A stretch of DNA of 60,963 bases from Nocardiopsis sp. CC223A (lineage in GTDB: Bacteria > Actinomycetota > Actinomycetes > Streptosporangiales > Streptosporangiaceae). Positions 1-8,017 of this stretch are shown here, one piece after another. Both the position numbers and the translations under genes were made by a program. Position 1 is the first letter of the stretch; every line of letters starts with the position of its first letter. The notes beneath the pieces are model-generated. The model ran no database searches, had not been told where the DNA came from, and saw only the letters and a list, made by a program, of their open reading frames with translations. The stretch is from NCBI RefSeq assembly GCF_030766825.1, contig NZ_JASFDV010000035.1, positions 1 to 60,963 of the forward strand, in the 5' to 3' direction.

Positions 1-51
1 CTCCCGGATGGGGCCGGGCGTCCCGGGCGGGTGGACAACCCCCCGGGGTCG

Positions 52-83
52 GGGGGTGAAGACCACCGGTGGCCTTCACCCCC
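52..83. terminator. Long palindrome at the left edge, probable terminator
   Basis: A 32-nt inverted repeat with essentially no loop: 16-nt arms centred on CCGGTGG, each with a GGTGAAG or CTTCACC outer part, and a single mismatch. It lies about 175 bp beyond the stop codon of the reverse-strand hydrolase at 257. Bases 1-256 hold no convincing gene. A second, weaker inverted pair (TCCGGACA at 140-147 and TGTCCGGA at 185-192) lies between this palindrome and that stop codon. Together they look like transcription stop structures between the hydrolase and a gene outside the window. No U-tract is visible, which is common for actinomycete terminators. Confidence 0.45.
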
Positions 84-256
84 CGCGGCACCCTCCGGGT
101 GTGGTTGAGGGCTCCGGCGGGGAGGGTCCCGGTTCGTCCTCCGGACAGGCCGACGGGGACCGACCGCCTTGCCGGATTCCCGTGTGTCCGGAGCCCTCCG
201 GGCGCGCGGGCGGGGTTCGGTATGGAATCGGCGGATTCACCCCGAGAGGTCGCCGC

Positions 257-1138
257 TCACCTGCGCAGCAGGGCGCGGATCGCCGCCGTGATCTCCTCTG
301 GCGCGGACTCGGCCATGAAGTGCCCGGCGTCCAGGGTGCGGTGCTCCAGGTCCGGGGCCCACGCGCCCCACAGGGCGGCGGCGTCGTAGCCGAGCACCGC
401 GCCCCAGTCCTGCTGGATCACCGTGACCGGCATGGCCAGGGTCCGCCCGGCCGCGCGGTCGGCGCGGTCGTGTTCGAGGTCGATCCCGGCGGAGGCGCGG
501 TAGTCGGCCACGATCGACGGGACGGCCTCGCGCGAGGCCCGCAGGTACTCGGCCCGGACGTCGGTGGGGATCGCCCGCCCGTCGGCGCCCCAGCCGTCGA
601 GGAAACCCGCGAAGAAGTCGTCGGCGACCGCGGAGATCATGCGTTCGGGCAGCCCGGGCGGCTGGGCCATCAGGTAGAGGTGGAAGGCGACGCGGGCGTC
701 GGCCCCGTGCAGCACGTCCCACATGTCCAGGGTCGGCAGGACGTCCAGGGAGAGCAGGTGCGTGACGGTGCCGGGGTGGTCGAGCCCGGCGCGGAAGGCG
801 ACGAGCGCGCCCCGGTCGTGCCCGGCCAGGGCGAAGCGTTCGTGCCCCAGGGCGGCGGCCAGTGCGACGACGTCGGCGGCCATGGTGCGCTTGGCGTAGG
901 TGTCGGGGGCGGACTCGGCGGGTTTGCCGCTGGCGCCGTACCCGCGCAGGTCGGGGCAGATGACGGTGTGGTCGGCGGCCAGCGCGGGGGCGACGTGGCG
1001 CCACATCAGGTGGGTCTGCGGGAAGCCGTGCAGCAGGACGACGGCGGGGCCGCCGTCGCCCAGGACGGCGGCGGTGATCGGGACGCCGGGGGCCACCTCG
1101 ACGGTGACGGTGTCGGAGCCGGGGATGGTGCGGGACAT
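257..1138 (-). CDS. Alpha/beta hydrolase, epoxide hydrolase / haloacetate dehalogenase type
   Basis: A 293-residue cytosolic alpha/beta-hydrolase fold enzyme. The oxyanion motif HGFPQ is at residues 37-41. The nucleophile elbow is GHDRG at 106-110, so the nucleophile is Asp108, which points to the epoxide hydrolase / fluoroacetate dehalogenase branch and not to serine esterases. The Arg next to Asp108 and an Arg a few residues later match the halide or carboxylate-binding arginines of haloacetate dehalogenases. The catalytic His lies in GHFMAE near the C-terminus. The length is normal for the family. It is divergent from the AfsR-type regulator starting at about 1231, so that regulator may control it. 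The substrate cannot be told from sequence. Confidence 0.85.
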   Translation of the reverse strand: MSRTIPGSDTVTVEVAPGVPITAAVLGDGGPAVVLLHGFPQTHLMWRHVAPALAADHTVICPDLRGYGASGKPAESAPDTYAKRTMAADVVALAAALGHERFALAGHDRGALVAFRAGLDHPGTVTHLLSLDVLPTLDMWDVLHGADARVAFHLYLMAQPPGLPERMISAVADDFFAGFLDGWGADGRAIPTDVRAEYLRASREAVPSIVADYRASAGIDLEHDRADRAAGRTLAMPVTVIQQDWGAVLGYDAAALWGAWAPDLEHRTLDAGHFMAESAPEEITAAIRALLRR

Positions 1139-1189
1139 GGGCTGCCTTTCACGGTGCGTGGAACCTGGTACCGATGAGCATCGCGGGCG

Positions 1190-1208
1190 CTGATCAGCGT
1201 TCGATCAG
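1190..1208. promoter_or_regulatory. Inverted repeat, candidate operator between divergent genes
   Basis: CTGATC at 1190-1195 and GATCAG at 1203-1208 form a perfect inverted repeat with a 7-nt spacer in the short region between the divergent hydrolase and AfsR-type genes. It lies just before a TAGCGT box at 1216-1221 that could be the -10 of a leaderless transcript starting near the GTG at 1231. Binding by the neighbouring regulator is an inference. Confidence 0.35.
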
Positions 1209-1230
1209 TGCCGGTGCTAGCGTCACGACG

Positions 1231-3090
1231 GTGGACACCTGGGATCTGCGCGTTCTCGGACCGGTGGGGGTCGTCGCCGGGGACGGACGGCCGGTCGCGC
1301 TGGGCGGCCGGCGCCAGCGCGAACTGCTCTGCCTGCTGCTGACCGCCCGCGGGCGGGTGGTCGGAGTGGAGCGGCTGGTCGATGAGCTGTGGCCGGACGA
1401 CCCGCCGCCGCGCGCCAAGGGCGCGGTGCGCACCTTCGTCTCCGACCTGCGGCGGGCGCTGGAGGCGGACCGGGGGCGGCCGCGTGTGCTGGTCACCGAA
1501 GGTGCGGGGTACGCGCTGCGGGCACCGGCGGAGAATGTCGACGTCCGCCGTGTGGAGCGGTGGGTCGAGGAGTCGCGCGGCGCGCCGCCCGAGGAGGCGG
1601 CCCGTCTGCTGAGCGGCGCCCTGGCCCAGTGGCGCGGAGAGCCCTTCGAGGAGTTCGCCGACGCGGAATGGGCGCGGGCGGAGCGGGCCCACCTGGCGGA
1701 GCTGCGCGTCCGCACGGTCGAACGGCTCGCACAGGCGCGGCTGGACACCGGAGCGACCGATGAAGCGGTCGCCGCGCTGAACGCCCTGGTCGACACCCAT
1801 CCCTGGCGTGAGGAGGCCTGGCGGCTGCTCGCCCTGGGACTGTACCGGGGAGGTCGGCGCCGCGACGCCCTGGCGGCGCTCGCCAGGGCCCGTGCCCGGC
1901 TGGTCGACGAACTCGGGCTGGACCCGGATCCCCGGCTGGCGGAGCTGGAGGTGGGCATCCTGCGCGGTGACCCGGCGCTGCGGTCGCCGTCCTCGGTACA
2001 GGACGTGTGGTCGAACGCGGCGGCCGCGTACGCGTCCGTGTCGGCGCGCAGCCGGTTGGAGACCACGGCCGTGCTCATCTCCGACCTGGCGGTGTCGGGG
2101 GCGGTGGCGGCCGCGGCGCGACAGCGGCTGGAGGCGATCGCGGCGGCCGAGCGGTTCGGCGACCCGGAGCTGACGGCGCGCGTCATCGGCCGGTTCGACG
2201 TTCCGGGGGTGTGGACGCGCTCGGACGACCCGGCGGGCGCGGCGGCGGTCGTCGCAGCGGCGGAGCGGACCCTGGACCGGCTCGGCGATGGCGGGAGCCG
2301 GGCGGCGCGGGCTCGGCTGCTGGCGACCGTCGCGATGGAGAGCCGCGGGACCGCGGACCGCGGCCCGGAGGCGCGCGAGGCGGAGCGGATCGCCCGGGAA
2401 CTGGGGGATCCGCGGCTGCTGTGCACGGCGCTGGCGGGGCGACTGATGCAGGCGTTCGAGCGCACGGGGCTGGCCGCCGAACGCCACGGTCTGGCGACGG
2501 AGATCATCGACCTGGCGGTGGACCACGACCTGTCCACGTTCGAGATCCACGGTCGGATCAGCCGCATGCAGGCGCTCGGCGCGTTGGGGCTGTTCGGCGA
2601 CGCGGACGCCGCGCGGGTGGACGCCCTGGCCGACACGTTCGACCGGCCGCTCGCCAGGGTCTTCACGGCCCTCTACCGCCGTATGCGCGACGGCGGCCCG
2701 ACCGCCGAGGCCGCCGGGATCCTCGCCCGTTCCGGGATGGCCGGCCTGGCCGGGGGCGCCGCGGCCCTCGTGTCCCTCCCCGGCGCGGCCGTCCCCGAGG
2801 AGGACCTCGGCCCGTACGCCCCCTGGGTCCTGCCCTGGCTGGCCGCCCGCACCGGCGACCGGGTCCGGGCCCGGGTCCTGCTGGACTCGGTCCCCGATCC
2901 CCCGCGCGACCTCCTCCAGGAGGCGCTGTGGCTCCTCGTGCTCAAGGCCGCCCGTCTCGCCGACCACCCCGGCGCCGAACGGCGCGCCACCGCCGCCCTG
3001 CGCCCGGCCGCCCCCGAGCGCGCCGCCGGCAGCGCGGTCATCGACCTCGGCCCCATCGCCCCCTGGCTTCCCCCGCCCGATCCCCGGTAG
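1231..3090 (+). CDS. AfsR/SARP-type transcriptional regulator with BTAD domain
   Basis: A protein of about 619 residues. It starts with an OmpR-like winged-helix DNA-binding domain (LRVLGPVGVV at the start, LVDELWP, and VTEGAGYAL at its end, residues about 5-95). A bacterial transcriptional activator domain follows at about 100-245, including LGLDPDPRLAELE. The remaining C-terminal half is an alanine- and arginine-rich helical, TPR-like region with no NB-ARC P-loop. It is therefore intermediate between short SARPs and full AfsR. GTG at 1231 is preferred because a palindrome and a -10-like box lie directly upstream; an in-frame ATG at 1174 is the alternative. It is divergent from the hydrolase at 257-1138, and its targets are unknown. 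Confidence 0.8.
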   Translation: MDTWDLRVLGPVGVVAGDGRPVALGGRRQRELLCLLLTARGRVVGVERLVDELWPDDPPPRAKGAVRTFVSDLRRALEADRGRPRVLVTEGAGYALRAPAENVDVRRVERWVEESRGAPPEEAARLLSGALAQWRGEPFEEFADAEWARAERAHLAELRVRTVERLAQARLDTGATDEAVAALNALVDTHPWREEAWRLLALGLYRGGRRRDALAALARARARLVDELGLDPDPRLAELEVGILRGDPALRSPSSVQDVWSNAAAAYASVSARSRLETTAVLISDLAVSGAVAAAARQRLEAIAAAERFGDPELTARVIGRFDVPGVWTRSDDPAGAAAVVAAAERTLDRLGDGGSRAARARLLATVAMESRGTADRGPEAREAERIARELGDPRLLCTALAGRLMQAFERTGLAAERHGLATEIIDLAVDHDLSTFEIHGRISRMQALGALGLFGDADAARVDALADTFDRPLARVFTALYRRMRDGGPTAEAAGILARSGMAGLAGGAAALVSLPGAAVPEEDLGPYAPWVLPWLAARTGDRVRARVLLDSVPDPPRDLLQEALWLLVLKAARLADHPGAERRATAALRPAAPERAAGSAVIDLGPIAPWLPPPDPR

Positions 3091-3120
3091 CGGGCACGGA
3101 ACACGCCGTCCCGGGCCCGG

Positions 3121-3963
3121 TCAGTCGGCCGGGGGCATCGGCACGGTGTCCAGGACCCGGTCGGCGATGGCGCGGGCGGGCACGGCGTAGGTGCCGTGCA
3201 GCTCGTGGACGAGCTTCTGGGCGCGGACGGCGGGCCAGTCCTCGGGCAGGTGCGCGACGGGGATGCGCGGGTCGCGGCGGATGGTCTGGAGCCAGTCGGT
3301 CATGAGCAGCAGGAGCCGGGCGAGGTCGTCGGGGGCCTCGGGCGCGGGTTCGGCGGTGTCCCAGCGGCCGAGGAAGCGCCGGTAGCGGTCGGCGAGGCCG
3401 TCGAGGTCGTAGGCGTCGGCGATGATGTCGCACACCTCGGTGGGCTCCACCGGGCGGGCGTGGAAGACGCGCACGTGGGCGTCCAGGCCGTCGATGACGC
3501 GGTGCGCGTCGACCTGTGCGGGCGCGATCCACAGCCCGTTCCCCATGGGGCCGAAGCCCGCCCAGGCCAGGCGGGAGCGCAGGTCGTGGCGTTCGCGCTG
3601 GCGGGACTCGGGCAGGGAGAAGGAGAGCAGGGTCCAGGGGGCGTCGGTGTCGACGTTGACCACGCCGGTGGTCCAGATCCGCCGTTCCCCGTCGGCGAGT
3701 ATGTCGGCGGTGCGGCGGGTCAGGCCGTAGTAGACGCGGCGTCCGTGGCGCTCGCGGTGGAAGTGGCCGCGGCGGGCCATCCGGCTGAGGGTGGAGCGCA
3801 CGGCGTGCTCGGAGACGCCGACGCGGGCGAAGACGTCGATGAAGCTGCCGGAGAAGACGCCGACGTCCCTGCCGAGCACGAAGTTGCCGAGGAAGCCGAA
3901 CATGAGCGACTGGGGTCGCAGGCGGGGTTCGCTCTCCTCCGCGGGCGGCTCGTCGGTCTCCAT
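3121..3963 (-). CDS. PaaX family transcriptional repressor
   Basis: A 280-residue regulator. It has an N-terminal winged helix (LMFGFLGNFVL, then RVGVSEHAVRSTLSRM and a wing with GRRVYYGLT), the central PaaX region with LLSFSLPE and LRSRLAWAGFG, and the C-terminal dimerisation half. Family members repress phenylacetate and other aromatic catabolic genes and are released by the CoA-thioester of the substrate. ATG at 3963 is chosen because GGAGGGAG lies just upstream; longer in-frame starts lack a site. It is divergent from the catabolic run starting at 4121, so an aryl-CoA such as a hydroxycinnamoyl-CoA is a reasonable inferred inducer. Confidence 0.85.
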   Translation of the reverse strand: METDEPPAEESEPRLRPQSLMFGFLGNFVLGRDVGVFSGSFIDVFARVGVSEHAVRSTLSRMARRGHFHRERHGRRVYYGLTRRTADILADGERRIWTTGVVNVDTDAPWTLLSFSLPESRQRERHDLRSRLAWAGFGPMGNGLWIAPAQVDAHRVIDGLDAHVRVFHARPVEPTEVCDIIADAYDLDGLADRYRRFLGRWDTAEPAPEAPDDLARLLLLMTDWLQTIRRDPRIPVAHLPEDWPAVRAQKLVHELHGTYAVPARAIADRVLDTVPMPPAD

Positions 3964-3994
3964 GTGTTCTCCCTCCGGGGGTAGCGTAGCGCGA

Positions 3995-4042
3995 CCCAAT
4001 ATTGGGCAATATCTTGACTGCGATCAAAAGTATGCCTAAGTT
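3995..4042 (+). promoter_or_regulatory. Promoter of the catabolic operon with operator palindrome
   Basis: The AT-richer stretch between the PaaX gene and the first catabolic gene holds a perfect 12-nt palindrome CCCAATATTGGG (3995-4006), followed by CAATATC. Then comes TTGACT (4014-4019) and, 17 nt later, TAAGTT (4037-4042), a credible -35/-10 pair for the genes from 4121. The palindrome lies right next to the -35 box, where a repressor would block polymerase. Assignment to the adjacent PaaX protein is by position only. Confidence 0.5.
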
Positions 4043-4120
4043 CGTGACTGGCGGCACCTTCCAGTGACTCACATCACTCCGCCACCGAACACATGTGCAC
4101 TTTGCGAACAGGAGACGGTA

Positions 4121-5047
4121 ATGGGCATCGACCTGTCGGGTAGGTCCGCGCTGGTCACCGGTGCCGGACGCGGCCTGGGACTGGCCTACGCCCGGCGGCT
4201 GGCCGCCGCCGGAGCGTCGGTCGTGGTCAACGACGCCGACGCCGGGGCCGCCGCCGAGGCGGCCGAGAAGATCACCGCCGAGGGCGGCACCGCCGTCGCC
4301 GAGGCCGCGGCCGTGGGCACCGCCGAGGCCGCCCAGCGGCTGGTGGACCGGGCCGTCGGGGAGTTCGGCGGACTGGACGTCCTGGTCACCAACGCCGGGG
4401 TCCTGCGCGACCGCGTGCTGTGGAAGATGAGCGACGACGACTTCGACACCGTCGTCGGCGTCCACCTGCGCGGCACCTTCACCTGCGCCCGCGCCGCCGT
4501 CACCCGCATGCGCGAACAGGGCCGGGGCGGCCGCCTCGTCCTCGTCGGCTCCCCCGCCGGGCAGCGCGGCAACTTCGGGCAGACCAACTACGCCGCCGCC
4601 AAGGCCGGGATCGCCGCCATGGCCCGCACCTGGTCCATGGAGTGCGCCCGCGCCGGCATCACCGTGAACGCGATCGTCCCCGTGGCCGCCACCGCCATGA
4701 CCGAGACCATCCCCGCCTTCGCACCCCACATCGAAGCCGCCCGGGAACGCGGCGGGGCGCTGCCCGACTGGCTGCGCAAGGGCGAGGGCCTCGGCACCCC
4801 CGAGGACGCCGCCGGACTGGTCGCCTTCCTGGCCTCCGACGCCTCCGCCGACGTGACCGGCCAGTGCATCGGGATCGGCGGCGACCGCCTGTCCCTGTGG
4901 TCGCACCCGGCGGAGAAGACCGTGGCGTTCTCCGACGGCGGCTGGAGCGCCGAGGACATCGCCGCCGCCTGGCCCACCACCCTGGGCCGCACCCCCGAGA
5001 GCGTGGGCGTCCCCGCCCCCGCCGCCCCCACCGGGGACGGTTCCTGA
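4121..5047 (+). CDS. SDR family oxidoreductase, beta-hydroxyacyl-CoA dehydrogenase candidate
   Basis: A 308-residue short-chain dehydrogenase. The Rossmann motif TGAGRGLGLAY is near the N-terminus, followed by NNAG-like TNAG, the catalytic Ser in LVGSPAG and YAAAK. The long C-terminal tail with a LSLWSHP segment resembles SDR domains acting on acyl-CoA in peroxisomal multifunctional enzymes. The start at 4121 has AGGAG upstream. It is the first gene of a run in which it overlaps the amidohydrolase (TGATG). With the ligase and MaoC gene it fits oxidation of a 3-hydroxy-3-arylpropanoyl-CoA to the 3-keto thioester, as for PhdB/CouN-like enzymes. Family is certain; substrate is inferred. Confidence 0.82.
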   Translation: MGIDLSGRSALVTGAGRGLGLAYARRLAAAGASVVVNDADAGAAAEAAEKITAEGGTAVAEAAAVGTAEAAQRLVDRAVGEFGGLDVLVTNAGVLRDRVLWKMSDDDFDTVVGVHLRGTFTCARAAVTRMREQGRGGRLVLVGSPAGQRGNFGQTNYAAAKAGIAAMARTWSMECARAGITVNAIVPVAATAMTETIPAFAPHIEAARERGGALPDWLRKGEGLGTPEDAAGLVAFLASDASADVTGQCIGIGGDRLSLWSHPAEKTVAFSDGGWSAEDIAAAWPTTLGRTPESVGVPAPAAPTGDGS

Positions 5048-5943
5048 TGCCCGGCGTCGACGTCGAGGCGGTCACCGCCATCGACGTGCACACCCACGCC
5101 GAGGTCTCCTCCCACGGACACCAGTCGCTGGACGACTCCCTCCACGACGCCTCCAGCGCCTACTTCGGCACCGACAAGGCACACCGCAGACCCACCCTGG
5201 AGGAACTGGCCGCCCACTACCGCGAGCGGAACATGGCGGCCGTCGTCTTCCCCGTGGACACCGAGTCCACCACCGGCCTGCCCGCCGTCCCCAACGACGA
5301 GGTCGCCAAGGCCGCCGCCGACAACCCCGACGTGCTCATCCCCTTCGCCAGCATCGACCCCGCCAAGGGCCGCCTGGGCGCGCGCGAGGCCCGGCGCCTG
5401 GTCACCGAGTGCGGTGTCAAGGGGTTCAAGTTCCACCCCAACCTCCAGGAGTTCTTCCCCAACGACCGCTCCGCCTACGTGCTCTACGAGGCGTTGGAGG
5501 AACTCGGGGCGATCGCGCTGTTCCACACCGGCCAGACCGGCATCGGCGCGGGCGCGCCCGGCGGGGGCGGCATCCGCCTGAAGTACTCCAACCCCCTGTA
5601 CGTCGACGACGTGGCCGCCGACTTCCCCGGCATGCCCATCATCCTGGCCCACCCCTCCTTCCCCTGGCAGGACGAGGCGCTGTCGGTGGCCGTGCACAAG
5701 CCGCAGGTCCACATCGACCTGTCCGGCTGGTCGCCCAGGTACTTCCCGCCCCAACTCGTGCGCTACGCCAACTCGCTGTTGCAGGACCGCGTGCTGTTCG
5801 GCTCCGACTACCCGGTCATCTCCCCCGACCGCTGGCTGGCCGACTTCGCCGAGCTGGACATCAAGCCCGAGGTGCGCCCCAAGATCCTCAAGCACAACGC
5901 CGCCAGGCTGCTCGGCCTCACCGGGGGTGAGGGCGGTGCGTGA
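5047..5943 (+). CDS. Amidohydrolase family protein, possible aroyl-acetyl-CoA C-C hydrolase (CouO/PhdC-like)
   Basis: A 298-residue TIM-barrel amidohydrolase of the amidohydrolase-2 type. It has the HxH metal motif DVHTH (His15, His17), a conserved GFKFHP strand, the late His in LAHPSFPW and the FGSDYP aspartate motif. Members include aromatic acid decarboxylases and the CouO/PhdC proteins of hydroxycinnamate operons, which release the aromatic acid from a 3-keto-3-arylpropanoyl-CoA by C-C hydrolysis. The start overlaps the preceding stop, and the ligase start lies inside its 3' end, so translation is coupled to both. That context favours the CouO/PhdC role; a decarboxylase remains possible. 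Confidence 0.75.
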   Translation: MPGVDVEAVTAIDVHTHAEVSSHGHQSLDDSLHDASSAYFGTDKAHRRPTLEELAAHYRERNMAAVVFPVDTESTTGLPAVPNDEVAKAAADNPDVLIPFASIDPAKGRLGAREARRLVTECGVKGFKFHPNLQEFFPNDRSAYVLYEALEELGAIALFHTGQTGIGAGAPGGGGIRLKYSNPLYVDDVAADFPGMPIILAHPSFPWQDEALSVAVHKPQVHIDLSGWSPRYFPPQLVRYANSLLQDRVLFGSDYPVISPDRWLADFAELDIKPEVRPKILKHNAARLLGLTGGEGGA

Positions 5944-7453
5944 CGAGGGGATCGGCTCGTGGACGGCGCGGCGGGCCCGCTCCTCGCCCGAGCGCGTCGC
6001 GGTCGTCCACGGCGACCGCGAGTACACCTACGCCGACCTGCACGGCCGGGTGCGCCGCCTGGCCGCGGCACTGCGGGAACGCGGCGTGCGCCGGGGCGAC
6101 CGCGTCGCCTACCTGGGCGGCAACCACCCCGCCCTGTTGGAGACCCTGTTCGCCGCGGGCACGCTGGGGGCGGCGTTCGTCCCCCTCAACACCCGGCTGG
6201 CCGCTCCCGAGCTGGCCTACATCATCGAGGACTCGGGCGCCTCCGTCCTGGTGTACGGAGCGGAACAGGAGGGGGCCGCCGGGGAACTGCACGACCGGTC
6301 GACCGTGCGCCTCGCGATCCCGGTGGGCTCCGGCGGAGCGGACGGCTACGAGGCGCTGCTGGCCTCCGGCGCACCCGCGGACCCGGACGAGCCCGTCGGG
6401 CTCGACGACACCTGCATGATCATGTACACCTCCGGCACCACCGGACGGCCCAAGGGCGCCGAGCTCACCCACGGCAACATCACCTGGAACTGCGTCAACG
6501 TCCTCATCGACGTGGACGTGACCGCCGACGAGGTCACCCTGGTCAGCGCACCCATGTTCCACACCGCCGCGCTCAACATGACCTGCCTGCCCACCCTGCT
6601 CAAGGGCGGCCGCGTGGTCATCGAGCCCCGGTTCGACCCCGCCCGCACCATCGAGCTGTTCGCCACCCGGCGGATCAGCTGGATGTTCGGCGTCCCCGCC
6701 ATGTTCAACGCCCTGGCCGAACACCCCGGCTGGCCCGGGGCCGACCTGTCGTCGCTGCGGGTGCTCATGGCCGGCGGCGCGCCCGTCCCCGACTCCACCA
6801 TCGCCGCCTACCAGAAGCGCGGGCTCACCTTCCTCCAGGGCTACGGCATGACCGAGACCTCCCCCGGGGTGCTCATGCTGGGCGCCGCCGACAGCGTCCG
6901 CAAGGCCGGGAGTGCCGGGCGGCCGAGCATCTTCACCGACGTGCGCATCGTGCGCCCCGACCTGACCGAGGCCGCACCCGGAGAACCCGGGGAGGTCGTC
7001 GTCCAGGGGCCCAACGTCATGCGCGGCTACTGGGGCCGCCCCGACGACACCGCGCGCGCCCACACCGCCGACGGCTGGTTCCGCACCGGAGACGTGGCCA
7101 CCAGGGACCCCGAGGGGTTCGTCACCATCGTCGACCGCGCCAAGGACATGATCATCTCCGGCGGCGAGAACATCTACCCCGCCGAGGTGGAGAACGTCCT
7201 CCACGACCACCCCGACGTGCTCGAATGCGCGGTCATCGCGGTCCCCGACGAGCGCTGGGGCGAGGTCGGCCGCGCCGTCGTCGTCGCCTGCCCGGGCTCC
7301 TCGCCCACCGAGGCCGAGCTGCTCGCCCACGCCGGGCGGCGCCTGGCCCGCTACAAGATCCCCAAATCCGTGGTGTTCGCCGACGAGCTGCCGCGCAACG
7401 CCACCGGCAAGCTCCGCAAGGCCGACCTGCGCGCGGCCTACGGCACCCCCTGA
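5927..7453 (+). CDS. Acyl-CoA ligase, AMP-forming (hydroxycinnamate--CoA ligase candidate)
   Basis: A 508-residue ANL-superfamily enzyme. The P-loop motif YTSGTTGRPKG is at about 168-178, YGMTE follows, then the TGD hinge in WFRTGD, and the C-terminal catalytic Lys in NATGKLRK. It would activate an aromatic or phenylpropanoid acid to its CoA ester with ATP. The GTG start at 5927 lies within the amidohydrolase gene; a GTG at 5936 is an alternative. The vanillate and protocatechuate genes further along suggest ferulate or p-coumarate as substrate, the role of PhdA/CouL. Sequence alone does not separate this from other medium or aromatic acid ligases. Confidence 0.8.
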   Translation: MRAVRDEGIGSWTARRARSSPERVAVVHGDREYTYADLHGRVRRLAAALRERGVRRGDRVAYLGGNHPALLETLFAAGTLGAAFVPLNTRLAAPELAYIIEDSGASVLVYGAEQEGAAGELHDRSTVRLAIPVGSGGADGYEALLASGAPADPDEPVGLDDTCMIMYTSGTTGRPKGAELTHGNITWNCVNVLIDVDVTADEVTLVSAPMFHTAALNMTCLPTLLKGGRVVIEPRFDPARTIELFATRRISWMFGVPAMFNALAEHPGWPGADLSSLRVLMAGGAPVPDSTIAAYQKRGLTFLQGYGMTETSPGVLMLGAADSVRKAGSAGRPSIFTDVRIVRPDLTEAAPGEPGEVVVQGPNVMRGYWGRPDDTARAHTADGWFRTGDVATRDPEGFVTIVDRAKDMIISGGENIYPAEVENVLHDHPDVLECAVIAVPDERWGEVGRAVVVACPGSSPTEAELLAHAGRRLARYKIPKSVVFADELPRNATGKLRKADLRAAYGTP

Positions 7454-7486
7454 CCCTCCGCCCTCCACCGACCCGAAGAAGGAACC

Positions 7487-7942
7487 ATGCCCATCACCGT
7501 CACCGGACTCGACGAACTGCGCGCCGCCGCGGGCAAGGACCTGGGGCACAGCCCCTGGCGCACCGTCGACCAGCAGCGCATCGACACCTTCGCCGACGCC
7601 ACCGACGACCACCAGTGGATCCACACCGACCCCGAACGCGCCGCGGACGGCCCGTTCGGCGGCACCATCGCCCACGGCTACCTGACGCTGTCGCTCGTCA
7701 TCCCGATGTTCGGCGAGGTGCTGGAGATGAAGGGGATCGACATGGCCGTCAACTACGGCCTCAACAAGGTCCGCTTCCCCTCCCCCGTGCCCGTCGGCGC
7801 CCGGGTGCGGCTGGCCGCCACGCTCGCCGAGGTCACCGACGTCAAGGGCGGGGTCCAGGCCACCGTCGACGGCGTCATCGAGATCGAGGGCTCCGACAAG
7901 CCCGCCTGCGTGCTCCAGGGCGTCTACCGGTACTACGCCTGA
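7487..7942 (+). CDS. MaoC family (R)-specific enoyl-CoA hydratase-like protein
   Basis: A 151-residue single hot-dog domain. The hydratase-2 motif is visible as DDHQWIHTDPERA followed by FGGTIAHGYLTLSL, giving the Asp/His pair used to hydrate 2-enoyl-CoA. It follows the ligase by 33 bp with an AGAAGGA ribosome site. In described hydroxycinnamate operons the hydration step uses a crotonase-fold enzyme, so a MaoC protein here would be a non-orthologous replacement feeding the SDR at 4121. A generic role in acyl-CoA metabolism is the alternative. Confidence 0.82.
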   Translation: MPITVTGLDELRAAAGKDLGHSPWRTVDQQRIDTFADATDDHQWIHTDPERAADGPFGGTIAHGYLTLSLVIPMFGEVLEMKGIDMAVNYGLNKVRFPSPVPVGARVRLAATLAEVTDVKGGVQATVDGVIEIEGSDKPACVLQGVYRYYA

Positions 7943-8017
7943 CACGGGGCGCGGGCCCGCCGGGGTCCGCGCCCCTCCCACCCCCCTGCGGTTCCCCCCG
8001 AGAGGACACGACCTGCG

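Noticed and set aside
1006..2967. Long reverse-strand open frame of 653 codons over the AfsR-type gene
   Set aside because: Its protein is low-complexity Arg/Gly/Gln-rich sequence typical of antisense frames in GC-rich DNA; the forward frame has clear BTAD and winged-helix motifs.
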